In this document: in pieces, positions 44,801-53,369 of the stretch
Layout of the letters: every line of letters begins with the position of its first letter
Numbering within the stretch: the stretch's first letter is position 1
From: Chromatiaceae bacterium
GTDB lineage: Bacteria > Pseudomonadota > Gammaproteobacteria > Chromatiales > Chromatiaceae
DNA: 64,000 bases
Assembly: GCA_024235255.1 (NCBI GenBank)
Contig: JACKMT010000001.1
Span: 124,001 to 188,000, forward strand
Direction: 5' to 3'
Program-made: the position numbers and the translations under genes
The notes under the pieces: generated by a model
Databases searched by the model: none
Told to the model about the DNA's origin: nothing
Seen by the model: the letters and a program-made list of their open reading frames with translations, nothing else

Positions 44801-47800
44801 CGGTGGCGGCGAGTCTGACAGCCTTGCAGGGGGTGACGGAGCAGACGCGCTTTATGGCGACGATGAAACTACCGGTCTCGATCCCGACAGCCACGGCGAC
44901 GATACGCTCCGCGGCGGAGCAGGCAACGATCTGCTGTTCGGCAATGCTGGAGATGATGAACTGTTCGGGGAGAGCGGCGACGATTCAGCCTGGGGCGGTG
45001 CCGGTGGCGACTATATCGCAGGTGGTGCAGGCGATGACTATCTGGTCGGCGACGGCGACCCGAATAGCAACGACTTCGACGGCAACGATACGCTGCTGGG
45101 CGGCAGCGGTAGCGATACGCTCTACGGATCGGGTGGAGACGATCATTTAAGCGGTGGTGCCGGCGGCGATGCACTGCGCGGCGGAGATGGCAGCGATACA
45201 CTTGAAGGCGGTGCGGGCAACGACTATCTGCGCGGTGAAGCCGGGACGGACAGTTATCTCCTTCACTTAGGCGATGGCATCGATGTAATCGAAGGTGATG
45301 CGGATGACAGGCTGGTACTGCCGGTTGCTGCGGAAATCAGCACCTCGCTCGCCGTCGGCACCGATGGTGCCGAGTATCTGGTCATCCGGTACGGTACGGA
45401 CGATTTGGCCTTGGTCGAGGGTGGGCTTGAGAGCGCCGTCGACAGCTATGAATTTGGCGATGGAAGAATAGTCAGCAAAGGAGCGCTGCTCAATGAGACC
45501 CTGACGACAGCGGTCGAGTACCGGATGCAGGCCGAGGGGGCAGTTTCCGGTGGAAGATTTGACGATACTTTGGTCGGCAGTCCCGGCGACGATACGCTCT
45601 ACGGTCAGCACGGGGATGACATTCTGGCGGGCGGCAGCGGCGACGATCATCTGCTGGGCGGCCCCGGCGTCGATCTTTATCGGGTGGGCTGGGGCACGGG
45701 CCGGGACCTGATCAGCGAGACCGCGGATGGATTAAACCATCTTGAACTGTTTCCGGGTATGCGTATTGACGACCTGAAATACGAACGGCAGGGGGACGAC
45801 CTCTTCATCCGCATGGGAGATGCACGCGACGGTGTTCTGCTTGGCAATTACTACAATCTGAACCAGACCTGGCGGATCAGCGATCAACAGGGTGAGATCC
45901 TGTTGCATTGGGAAGATGCACCGCAAACCGCTGCCGCTGTTGTGCCGGACTCAACGGCAGCAGTCTGGCAGGCGTTCAGGCAGCGTATTGAAAGCGCCTA
46001 CGGCGGGCTGCTTCTGGCACAGGGCTTCGAATACCAATCAGACGGGAGTTTTGAACGCAGCTATATCGGTGGCAGTGTAAACAGCCGCTGGAAGAACAGC
46101 TACAGTGTGACGCTGACCACGAACACAGTGGATGAGGTAGCCGGTAAATATATTCGCCAATTTCCCGATAGCGACTCAGATGTCACCGATATCCGTCGGC
46201 AGGTATCGGTCGAGGAGCAGGTTCATCTTTCCGGAGCGTACAGTGCTTATGTCGATGCGGGTCGGTCGGGGAGCAATTACATCTCGGCAGATGGGATGTT
46301 CAATGGTATTTCAATCCAGGGAGATGAAATAGCGGTTCCCGATTATGGACTGAACACCTTGAGAAATCCGCTGACCGGTGAACTGGAGCGGGAGATCAAA
46401 GGGTACTATTTGTACCCGTTGGGAACAACGCCCCCCGGAAACAGCCCGGTCTATCGGTTCTATACCGAGACCGACTACCGGGTAAGCGTGAACATTGCAG
46501 AAATAACGGCAGGCAGTGGAGGGGATAGCATTTCTACCGGTGCGGCCCACTTCAATCTCGTCGACGGGGGTGGCGGCGATGATCTGCTCGATGCCTACCA
46601 TACCAGAGGTTACATGCCGATACCCGGTGCGGACGAACTGCCCGGCATAGCCATGCCGGGCAGTCTGTTGTTCGGGAATGACGGTGATGATGTGCTTTAT
46701 GGCGGTGTTTTGGACGACGTCTTGATCGGCGGGTCGGGCAACGATTTTATGTCCGGCGGCAACGGCAGTGACACCTATTACCTGTTCGGTACAGATGGGC
46801 GCGATCGCATTGTTGAATGGGGAAATGAGCGTTCCGGCGGCCAGGAAGAGGACTTGCTGGTACTGCCCGCCGGGATTGGGTTTGACGATCTGATATACGA
46901 ATGGGGTGAGTCGGTAGAGATAGACGATCTCTTGGACCCGCTGAAATATGGGCGGCAGGTGTCAGTACCGGTGAAATCGATGCATACCACGCTCAACCTC
47001 TCGTGGAACGATGCGGATGGTGTAACCATCGTCCTGCCCCATACCGACAAAGCCGCCGGTCTTGGCATAGATGGAGTACTGGCAGCGAATGGCGAACGCC
47101 GCTCCTTTGCTGCGCTGCTGGAGCAGGCAGAAGCAGGACCGGGTCAGGATGCCCACCATCGGGACAACAGCTTCGCGGGAAGCGGCATTCTCAACGGTGG
47201 AGCTGGTGATGACTGGTTGACCGCAGACGCCGATAACGGCAGTTCAATTGTCAGCGTTTTGATCGGTGGGGCCGGCAGCGATTATCTGCAGGGAGATGAC
47301 GATGAGAATATTTTGATTGGTGGCGAATCTGTTACACGGGAAATTGATGGATATCCCTACAGTTTAATTTTTTTCGGTTCCTTCTGGGGAGATGCGGGAA
47401 ATACATTCAATGGAGGCAAAAACAACGACGAAATATGGACGACCGAGGGCAGCGATACCATCCTGTTCGGAGTGGGTGATGGAATAGACACGGTGTACGC
47501 GCTGATCTCAGATGCTGAAACAGACGAAGTGCCTCACCCCCACAGTGGCCAGGACACCCTGAGGTTTGGCCCCGGCATCGCCGTGGGCGATATCGCCGTA
47601 TACCGCGAGCAGACCTCTCCGTCCGCCGATAGTCTGGTATTCGCTCACGTTAACGGAGATGACCGGATCTGTTTTTGGGACTGGTTCGGTGCAGAGATCA
47701 GTCAGTTGGCGCGGGTGGAGTTTGACAGCGGCGAGGTGTGGCAGAGGGAGCATTTTCTGGCGCTGGCCGGTGGTGGGACGAACGACACTCTGCCGGTGCT

Positions 47801-49319
47801 GCAAATGCCGTTGGACGATCGTGATGCTGTCGAGTCCGTTCCGTTCTCCATCGCCATTCCGGCAGCGACCTTCATTGCTTCAGGCGGAGCGATTACCTAC
47901 AGCGTTGAGTTGGAGGACGGATCACCGCTGCCCGACTGGCTAACTTTCGACGCTGAGCGGCTGCTGCTCTCCGGCATTCCCGATAGCGGCAGCGCCGGCA
48001 ATTTGAGCGTCCGGCTCATCGCCACTACTGAGGCTGCAGAGTCCGCATCGGATCTGTTCACCATTGCGATAAACAGCATCGAAGGCAAGTTAGTGGCAGG
48101 GGATGCATCGGATGACCGATTGCGCGGCAGCGACCGGGCGGACGTGATCATCGGTGGCGGGGGCACAAATATCCTGAAGGGTCGGGGAGGTGATGACTGG
48201 TTCCCGATAATCGGTGGTCTCGACGAGGTCAATACGTTCAACGGCGGCGATGGTGTGGACCGAATTCAGGGAAGCGGCGGCGATGATCTGATCCAGGTAA
48301 TTCATTTCAAGGGCAACAACAGGGTCGAAATAATCGACGGTGGCGAAGGCTTTGATACGCTGAGTGGGGACGAAAACGCTAATACGATCGACCTGCGTGA
48401 TACGCAGCTCCTCGGCATTGAACGTATCCAGGGGCTGGCAGGTAACGACACCATCTTCGGTTCGGCGGGAGAAGACCAGATTCGCGGCAATAACGGTGCC
48501 GACCGTCTGCAGGGCGGTGGCGCCGATGACCGATTGTTTGGCGGTGCCGGCAACGATTGGCTGAGCGGCGGGGCTGGCGACGATCTGATGCGGGGCGGAC
48601 GCGACATGGATACCCTGAAAGGGGGCAGTGGCAGCGATGATCTCTCGGGTGGTGCCGGCAACGATCAACTGAACGGCGGTGGTGGTGACGATCTCCTGAC
48701 AGGAGATGCCGGAGATGATCAGATTTCCGGCGATAGCGGCAACGACACCGTCTACGGTTCAGGAGGGGCAGATACTATTTACGGTGGTTCGGGCAGGGAT
48801 AAGCTATACGGCGGGTCCGGCAACGATGCGATCGATGGCGGGAGAGGTAGAGATATTATTTATGGCGGTGCCGGGGATGACACCATCGACGGAGGCGAGG
48901 GCAACGACTCGATTTATCCCGGAGACGGCAGCGATGTCGTGCTGTTTGGCCGCGACTACGGGCATGACCGCGTTGTATTGGAAGGCGGGAAGGAGGATGA
49001 GCCGGGCCGGTTTGTCGATCGCGTCATATTCGGCGCCGGAATCTCCGCCGATCAGCTTTGGTTTGAGGCTCACAATTCCGATCTGGAAATCACCATCATC
49101 GGTTCCGAAGACAAGTTGAGCATCGTTGACTGGTATGCAAACAGTGCCGGCAAGGCCGACGCCTTTGTCACCGCTGAAGGGAGTGTGTTGGCGTGGAACA
49201 ATGTTGAGCAGTTGGTCTCGGCCATGGCGCGGTTTGCTCCGCCCGCGATGGGCGAAACTCAGTTACCGGAAGAGATGCGCTCGGAGCTGGAGCAGGCGCT
49301 TGCAGTCGGCTGGCAGTAG
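41877..49319 (+). CDS. Giant RTX protein secreted by the type I system (2480 aa)
   Basis: The N-terminal 280 residues form a non-repetitive module of unknown fold. Residues about 283-395 are a glycine/alanine-rich hydrophobic stretch (SIGGAAVAIIAAAGVTL, GAALIGGIFGAAGAVG) like a membrane-inserting region. Calcium-binding nonapeptide blocks (GGxGxDxLxG) lie at about 562-620, 715-1122, 1222-1268, 1545-1635, 1762-1818 and 2075-2355. HCBP-related linkers follow some blocks (for example FPGMRIDDLKYERQGDDLFIRMG). A cadherin-like CADG domain is at about 1962-2068. The C-terminus (LVSAMARFAPPAMG, then LPEEMRSELEQALAVGW) is a typical RTX secretion end. It is probably a toxin, adhesin or matrix protein. 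No N-terminal signal is present, as expected for type I export. Confidence 0.93.
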   Translation: MSITQQSIIDFLNSRASEAELDTVELEALISELKSQINQLSADVPNADPNAVTLLYSGKLKNGQLASYTAKEIVTNSLSGSVRTLDQTAVGQLLDAENREFHLALRNALGGSDEDYQKLVHGKDDLGIERKSLNSLWDDASRRFVANSSGVVRILSTDGSPSSVFAQSELPELFNNPNITEIDGIPRNQYLSLLDAKGIDAVRDVIYANSGVQIELTGLTDGNLKQYIDLDPGDNFDNYFKLYEDQATRTRLLSYFVSLDPERLANLKRVTASALEVGERLVSSGIVAKSANKLGMLGTLAGFMLASYSSSVAAESGDEARAKEIMTEWAADSAGSAAGEAVGISIGGAAVAIIAAAGVTLSAPLTGAIVFGAALIGGIFGAAGAVGIYELTRDLDKIGKLDLFDAITKTLYGESYTITEAPLPGFAGNRIKLDTNFSRGEIVDNARESIAWRYALLHLNPFVIEGDEELYAKHNQHGELKLENFSDQYLTDRAEMLLWRTRYDAAENSYTEEWDTWDIAGDWDFIDHSILINGEQPLTLAIDGWNGFPPADTTNHRVVFGSIGSETLSGDDSFDRLYGGGGDDILEGRGGDDYLEGGIGNDSYIYATGDGFDTLYDRDGLGTLSYDGAMLDGGYSIGDGLYASIDGQTIYRFADRGDGIGPLLINNTILITEFDRNRPAFLGITLRGDRIDDAIDAVATLIGTAADDPVGTLDGGSGSDHIAGLAGNDWARGYAGADLIAGGLGDDILEGGQGDDVMHGGNAENADQIIDSNAQEEGTSHDWLSGNAGDDKLYGSHGADALVGGAGNDIIWGGAGDDVIQGDSERKPMDHTWVAAWLDHNDLQANGTLNPAGSGDDILLGGAGADQIWGQAGNDVINGGIGNDFISGDMVGISGQGERLLSGEHHGDDMINGDKGDDIAEGGGGNDLIFGGEGSDTLYGDAESILLPGENGLLLRAVYHGRDSLFGDAGDDLLVGGGESDSLAGGDGADALYGDDETTGLDPDSHGDDTLRGGAGNDLLFGNAGDDELFGESGDDSAWGGAGGDYIAGGAGDDYLVGDGDPNSNDFDGNDTLLGGSGSDTLYGSGGDDHLSGGAGGDALRGGDGSDTLEGGAGNDYLRGEAGTDSYLLHLGDGIDVIEGDADDRLVLPVAAEISTSLAVGTDGAEYLVIRYGTDDLALVEGGLESAVDSYEFGDGRIVSKGALLNETLTTAVEYRMQAEGAVSGGRFDDTLVGSPGDDTLYGQHGDDILAGGSGDDHLLGGPGVDLYRVGWGTGRDLISETADGLNHLELFPGMRIDDLKYERQGDDLFIRMGDARDGVLLGNYYNLNQTWRISDQQGEILLHWEDAPQTAAAVVPDSTAAVWQAFRQRIESAYGGLLLAQGFEYQSDGSFERSYIGGSVNSRWKNSYSVTLTTNTVDEVAGKYIRQFPDSDSDVTDIRRQVSVEEQVHLSGAYSAYVDAGRSGSNYISADGMFNGISIQGDEIAVPDYGLNTLRNPLTGELEREIKGYYLYPLGTTPPGNSPVYRFYTETDYRVSVNIAEITAGSGGDSISTGAAHFNLVDGGGGDDLLDAYHTRGYMPIPGADELPGIAMPGSLLFGNDGDDVLYGGVLDDVLIGGSGNDFMSGGNGSDTYYLFGTDGRDRIVEWGNERSGGQEEDLLVLPAGIGFDDLIYEWGESVEIDDLLDPLKYGRQVSVPVKSMHTTLNLSWNDADGVTIVLPHTDKAAGLGIDGVLAANGERRSFAALLEQAEAGPGQDAHHRDNSFAGSGILNGGAGDDWLTADADNGSSIVSVLIGGAGSDYLQGDDDENILIGGESVTREIDGYPYSLIFFGSFWGDAGNTFNGGKNNDEIWTTEGSDTILFGVGDGIDTVYALISDAETDEVPHPHSGQDTLRFGPGIAVGDIAVYREQTSPSADSLVFAHVNGDDRICFWDWFGAEISQLARVEFDSGEVWQREHFLALAGGGTNDTLPVLQMPLDDRDAVESVPFSIAIPAATFIASGGAITYSVELEDGSPLPDWLTFDAERLLLSGIPDSGSAGNLSVRLIATTEAAESASDLFTIAINSIEGKLVAGDASDDRLRGSDRADVIIGGGGTNILKGRGGDDWFPIIGGLDEVNTFNGGDGVDRIQGSGGDDLIQVIHFKGNNRVEIIDGGEGFDTLSGDENANTIDLRDTQLLGIERIQGLAGNDTIFGSAGEDQIRGNNGADRLQGGGADDRLFGGAGNDWLSGGAGDDLMRGGRDMDTLKGGSGSDDLSGGAGNDQLNGGGGDDLLTGDAGDDQISGDSGNDTVYGSGGADTIYGGSGRDKLYGGSGNDAIDGGRGRDIIYGGAGDDTIDGGEGNDSIYPGDGSDVVLFGRDYGHDRVVLEGGKEDEPGRFVDRVIFGAGISADQLWFEAHNSDLEITIIGSEDKLSIVDWYANSAGKADAFVTAEGSVLAWNNVEQLVSAMARFAPPAMGETQLPEEMRSELEQALAVGWQ

Positions 49320-49404
49320 TTGGGGTAGACAGCCTTCCATTAAACCCATCTGCAGGGTGTTCCCGGACAGCGACTGGTTTTGTCGTTGTTCGGGAGTAAG
49401 TCTA

Positions 49405-49525
49405 TTCAGAAATAACCCGCCGCTTGCGGCGGGAACAAAACCATGGGGTTTCCAAAGGGGAGAAGTGTTGCTCTCCCCTTTGGTCGTCAGCGAGGTTTTA
49501 TACCTCGTTGACGATCTAACCTTAA
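49405..49525 (+). repeat. Three-hairpin repeat, copy 1
   Basis: This 121-bp element is non-coding and contains three tandem stem-loops: CCCGCCGC/GCGGCGGG with a TT loop (49416-49433), CCAAAGGGGAGA/TCTCCCCTTTGG (49452-49483) and CGTCAGCGAGGT/ACCTCGTTGACG with one wobble (49485-49513). It begins 86 bp after the RTX stop. It is nearly identical to copy 3 at 55587-55707 in the same orientation; differences are confined mainly to the second loop and the left edge. It could be a small mobile element, a structured RNA or a terminator array. Confidence 0.8.
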
Positions 49526-49674
49526 TTTTTACCATCCGTCTCTCCCCAGCTCAGACTGCCACGGGGGATTGTGAGATAGGTTCCAATCTGGGCTGAAAAT
49601 CTGGACTATAGTTGTTCGCATACCGCTGTGTTGGATTGGCACAGGTTATTGAAAAAATGGATTAGCTAATTCTT

Positions 49675-49866
49675 ATGAATACGCTTGAAGAGTTCAGCTT
49701 GCGGTGTCCAAACTGTGATGAAAGGGTCGAGATCTTCGTCGACAGCAGTGTTGAGCAACAGGTTTATGTTGAGGATTGTCCGGTCTGCTGTAGGCCAATG
49801 CTGCTTGCGGTCAGCTGTGATGAGCTTTCAGGTATAAGTGTAACCGCCAGTCGCGAAGATGATTGA
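49675..49866 (+). CDS. CPXCG-motif cysteine-rich small protein
   Basis: The 63-residue protein has two cysteine pairs, LRCPNCDERVEIFVD and EDCPVCCRPMLL, the pattern of the CPXCG cysteine-rich family, which probably binds one zinc. The family is common in gammaproteobacteria and has no known role. It lies between repeat copies 1 and 2, so it is inside the repeat-bounded region. No strong ribosome site is seen. Confidence 0.82.
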   Translation: MNTLEEFSLRCPNCDERVEIFVDSSVEQQVYVEDCPVCCRPMLLAVSCDELSGISVTASREDD

Positions 49867-49914
49867 AGCGCCACAGCCGGTGCGTTACCTGTGGCTTGTT
49901 ACGGGATGACTTGA

Positions 49915-50019
49915 TTCAGAATTACCCTGCCGCTTGCGGCGGGAACAAAGCTATGGGGTATCCAAAGAGGAGCAGTGGAGTCCTCAGAGTTTTTATCCCT
50001 CGGTGACGGCTTACCTTGA
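49915..50019 (+). repeat. Three-hairpin repeat, degenerate copy 2
   Basis: The left third (TTCAG, then the CCGCTTGCGGCGGGAACAAA hairpin and ATGGGGTATCC) matches copies 1 and 3, but the middle is shortened and diverged (CCAAAGAGGAGCAGTGGAG) and the third hairpin is eroded (CTCGGTGACGGCTTACCTT). It looks like an older, decayed copy in the same orientation. The rest of the gap to 50309 holds a promoter-like TATAAT and no gene I can support. Confidence 0.7.
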
Positions 50020-50162
50020 TTTACACAATCCCATGCAACCAGTGCCAGTTGATAACCCGATCGCTTTCAACACGATTGAATTTTCCAAAATTTCCGAAAC
50101 AATCAATTGGCTCTGACAGACACTATCCGCCTGTCTCCTAAAGTTTCGTTGTGATAAAACGC

Positions 50163-50168
50163 TATAAT
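50163..50168 (+). promoter_or_regulatory. Perfect -10 element upstream of the signalling genes
   Basis: TATAAT stands 141 bp before the receiver gene. The -35 region at normal spacing is poor. The upstream GTGATAAAACGC may help. A sigma-70 promoter for the RR-kinase pair is plausible but unproved. Confidence 0.3.
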
Positions 50169-50309
50169 CGATAGCAACCCGCTAGTCGCGAAAAATTTCA
50201 TGCTTAATGGGAGTATTCGGCAATTCCATAAGATTTGGATGTGGAAAAGCGGCGTCTGTCATGACTGTGATAGGGGCGGCGGGTCCAACGGGAGAGGGTG
50301 GTGCGCAGC

Positions 50310-50678
50310 ATGCGGGTACTGATCGTAGACGATGAGCTGGAGTGGCAGGAGCTGTTGACCGAGGTGATTGGCGATGCTCATGAGCAGGTCTATATTGAGT
50401 CTGCCGTCGATGGCTTTGAAGCGGGCCGAAAGGTGCGCTGGTTGAAGCCGGATTTCGTGCTCTTGGACCTGGGTATGCCGGGCATCGATGGGATTCAACT
50501 CTGCCACTCCATCAAGGCAGATCCTGAAACCGGTTCGACCAGAGTCATTGCGATTACCGGGAGCCACACAACGGAGAATGTTAACCGACTGCTGGAAGCA
50601 GGTGCTGAGCACTGTCTCGCCAAACCGCTGGACTACGACAAGTTGTTCACCATTATGGGATTGATGCGACAGATTTAG
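50310..50678 (+). CDS. Single-domain response regulator (receiver only)
   Basis: The 122-residue product is a lone receiver: acidic pair in LIVDDELEW, phosphoacceptor Asp in LLDLGMPGIDG, Thr in AITGSH and Lys in CLAKPLD. It lacks an output domain. Its receiver is strikingly similar to that of the HTH-REC protein at 54787-55377 (shared DGFEAG, LLDL, MPGIDG, IK-DP-T-S-RVI), so the two are paralogues. It is followed after 18 bp by the hybrid kinase, its likely partner. ATG 50310 is chosen; GTG 50298 is possible. Confidence 0.9.
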   Translation: MRVLIVDDELEWQELLTEVIGDAHEQVYIESAVDGFEAGRKVRWLKPDFVLLDLGMPGIDGIQLCHSIKADPETGSTRVIAITGSHTTENVNRLLEAGAEHCLAKPLDYDKLFTIMGLMRQI

Positions 50679-50696
50679 TGTGAGCCACTGGTAGAG

Positions 50697-52859
50697 ATGG
50701 ACGGCAAACAAACGAGTCGATTTCTCATTTCCAGTATCGCGGGTGCTGTGCTTGCCTCGATCGGAGTGGCATGCTGGATTATATCGACTACCCAATTCGA
50801 TACTTCGAGGGTAATCACCACACCGCTGTTATGGCTCTGTTTTTTCGTCGCTACCGGGGGCTTCGGTTATCTCTGCTCCATCCGTTATTCAGCGCGTTTG
50901 AGACAGGAGCGGGATCAGCTGGAAGCGCAGGTTCAGACACGGACGCAAGAGCTGCAGGACGCGTTGAGCGAACTGCAGGCCAGCTATGCTGAGGTCGAGA
51001 AGGCGCATCAGGAGTGGCAGCAGGCGTTTGACACCATCGGTGATCTGGTCTTTTTGCACGATAATCGGGGGCGTATCCAACGCGCCAACAAAGCTTATAT
51101 CCAACGGGCAGGCCTGGGTTATGCCGAGATCCTGAACAGGCCTTACTGGGATGTCTTTCCGAGCAAAAATCTTTGTATCGACGGATATCTCAACAAAGCC
51201 GGCATCGCTCAAGAGAGCGATGTTGAGCTTGAAAGCGGGGAAGTCTACCGCTCGAAAGTCTATGTGGTTCAGAATCAGGATGGAGGCTTCCGCTACTCTC
51301 TGCATATCTTAACCGACATTACCGAGCGCAAGCTGTTAGACAATAAGCTCAATCTGCTGCTGCAGGCGGTGGAGTACAGCAACGCCTCGGTGGTGATTAC
51401 CGATCTGGCCGGCAATATTCAATTTGTAAACCGGCGGTTTGAGCAGGTGACCGGATATACCCGCAAGGAGGTTTATGGCAAGAATCCCCGCATCCTCAAA
51501 TCCGGTGAGACGCCCAGGGAGGTTTACCAATCGATGTGGGATAGGATCACCGCAGGGAACGAGTGGAAAGGGGAACTGCATAACCGCAAGAAGAATGGCA
51601 ATCTGTTCTGGGAATCGGCCACAGTAACGCCGATCAAAGACGACCGCGGCAGGATCGCGGGCTATATGGCGGTCAAGGAGGATATCAATCATCAGAAATT
51701 GGCCCAGGAAGCGTTGCGACGTTCTCAGAAAATGGAGGCATTGGGTCAGCTGACAGGCGGAATTGCGCACGATTTCAATAACCTCCTCGGCATCATCATA
51801 GGTAATCTGGACTTTCTCAGGCGGCTGGTTCGGGACGATGAAAAAGCGATTAACCGGATTGAAACCGCCTCCAAGGCGACCCTGCGTGGAGCGGCGCTGA
51901 CGAAACAGCTGCTGTCGTTTTCCAGCCGTCAGGGGATGACACGCGAGGCGATAAATACCAACCGGATTGTTCTCGAAATGAATGAGCTGCTGGCCAGGTC
52001 GCTCAATCCGGAAGTGGAGTTGCAACTATCTCTCGACGAGTCTTTGTGGATTACCGATATCGATCCCGGCGAACTCGAGGATGCGCTATTGAACATGGCG
52101 CTAAATGCCAAAGCGGCGATGCCTAATGGCGGTATATTGACCATTGCTACCGCCAACATCTATCTGGATGAGTATTATGCGCACTTTCATGCCGATGTTG
52201 AGCCTGGCGACTATGTGGAGTTGACGGTTGCCGACACCGGTTGCGGAATGTCCAGAGAGGTCCAGGAGCACGCCTTCGAGCCGTTCTTTTCCACTCGGCC
52301 AAAAGGCGAGGGGACAGGGCTCGGGTTAAGCATGGTGTATGGTTTCGTGCAGCGCGCGGGGGGACATGCCACTATTCAGTCAGCGCTGGGCAGCGGTACC
52401 CAGATCCGGCTTTACCTGCCGCGCTCCAAAAAAACGTCCGAGCCAACTAAGCTTGCAGCACATACAACGACAGTTGTTCAAGCTGGAAATGGCAAGGGAA
52501 ATATATTGGTGGTCGATGATGAGAAGGAACTGATGGAACTTACCGTGGAATTCCTGACAGAAGCCGGCTTTAAGGTTAGCACTGCCAGGAATGGAAAAGA
52601 GGCTCTGGAAGCGTTGGACAGAGCCCCGGAGATCGAGCTGCTGTTCAGCGACGTGCTGATGCCCGGAGGCATGAACGGCTATGAACTGGCGGTGCAGGCA
52701 CAGCAAAAGCACCCTCGATTAAAAGTGCTGTTGACATCGGGTTTCACCGATAACACCGTGGTGGATGATGTCAAGCAACGGTTTTCCGCAGGCATTCTGA
52801 AGAAGCCCTTTCGCAAACAGGAATTGGTGCAGCAGATAAGGCGGGTGTTGGAACAGTGA
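50697..52859 (+). CDS. Membrane hybrid sensor histidine kinase with two PAS domains
   Basis: The 720-residue protein has two N-terminal membrane helices (about 10-30 and 42-62) with a short periplasmic loop. A coiled coil follows, then PAS domains at about 105-215 and 220-340. The HisKA site is GGIAHDFNNLLGII. The HATPase has NMALNAKAAMP, VADTGCGM and GTGLGLSMVYGFV. The receiver at the C-terminus (about 600-720) has its Asp in LFSDVLMPGGMNG and Lys in LKKPFRK. The AHDFNN H-box class is typical of kinases that feed separate regulators. Neighbouring receivers at 50310, 52977 and 53366 are candidate partners. Confidence 0.93.
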   Translation: MDGKQTSRFLISSIAGAVLASIGVACWIISTTQFDTSRVITTPLLWLCFFVATGGFGYLCSIRYSARLRQERDQLEAQVQTRTQELQDALSELQASYAEVEKAHQEWQQAFDTIGDLVFLHDNRGRIQRANKAYIQRAGLGYAEILNRPYWDVFPSKNLCIDGYLNKAGIAQESDVELESGEVYRSKVYVVQNQDGGFRYSLHILTDITERKLLDNKLNLLLQAVEYSNASVVITDLAGNIQFVNRRFEQVTGYTRKEVYGKNPRILKSGETPREVYQSMWDRITAGNEWKGELHNRKKNGNLFWESATVTPIKDDRGRIAGYMAVKEDINHQKLAQEALRRSQKMEALGQLTGGIAHDFNNLLGIIIGNLDFLRRLVRDDEKAINRIETASKATLRGAALTKQLLSFSSRQGMTREAINTNRIVLEMNELLARSLNPEVELQLSLDESLWITDIDPGELEDALLNMALNAKAAMPNGGILTIATANIYLDEYYAHFHADVEPGDYVELTVADTGCGMSREVQEHAFEPFFSTRPKGEGTGLGLSMVYGFVQRAGGHATIQSALGSGTQIRLYLPRSKKTSEPTKLAAHTTTVVQAGNGKGNILVVDDEKELMELTVEFLTEAGFKVSTARNGKEALEALDRAPEIELLFSDVLMPGGMNGYELAVQAQQKHPRLKVLLTSGFTDNTVVDDVKQRFSAGILKKPFRKQELVQQIRRVLEQ

Positions 52860-52976
52860 TCCATTTTTCTAACGGTGTTGTCATGGCGGATCTAATGTAC
52901 AATTCCAGCCGTAAATTAATGTTTTTCAGCTGTTTAAACATCACCAATCGGCATGGCTGGGATCAGGAGCGGACCG

Positions 52977-53369
52977 GTGAATAATCCATCACTTGTGGTT
53001 GTGGATGACGAAATTGAGATGGCTGGTTTTGTTGCGGAAGTCGCCGAGGTCGTTGGCTTCCAGGTTTCTGCCGTGACCAGCGTGCAGCAGCTCCGGAAAA
53101 CACTTGAAAGAACGACTCCGGATGTCATTGTCATCGACATTTTTATGCCGGACACCGATGGCTTCGAACTGATTAGTGAGTTGGCGGAACAGGAGTGCGC
53201 GTCCGGCATAATTCTAATCAGCGGCTATGGCAGCACCTTGCTCAACGGGGCCGGAAAAATTGCCGAGTCAAGGGGGTTGCATCTGCTGTCGGTCATCTCC
53301 AAACCTTTCCGGCTGATAGAGCTGGAGTCGGTTTTGAAACAAGCGATAACAAGCGTGGCTGGCAAATGA
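52977..53369 (+). CDS. Single-domain response regulator (receiver)
   Basis: The 130-residue receiver has acidic residues in VVVDDEIEM, Asp in VIDIFMPDTDG, the Ser of LISGYG and Lys in VISKPFR. GTG 52977 is preferred because AGGAG is seven bases upstream; ATG 52953 is the alternative. The stop overlaps the next start (ATGA), so it is translated together with the receiver-EAL protein. The two receivers share a LISGY and SKP/TKP layout and may have arisen by tandem duplication. Confidence 0.88.
   Translation: MNNPSLVVVDDEIEMAGFVAEVAEVVGFQVSAVTSVQQLRKTLERTTPDVIVIDIFMPDTDGFELISELAEQECASGIILISGYGSTLLNGAGKIAESRGLHLLSVISKPFRLIELESVLKQAITSVAGK

Noticed and set aside
49405..49525. Integron attC site or CRISPR-like unit for the three-hairpin repeat
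   Set aside because: An attC folds as one long imperfect hairpin with defined end boxes; this has three separate stems and no integrase nearby. The copies are kilobases apart with no regular spacers, so it is not a CRISPR array.
49934..50116. 60-codon plus-strand frame overlapping repeat copy 2
   Set aside because: Most of it is the decayed repeat, and copies 1 and 3 do not keep the frame.
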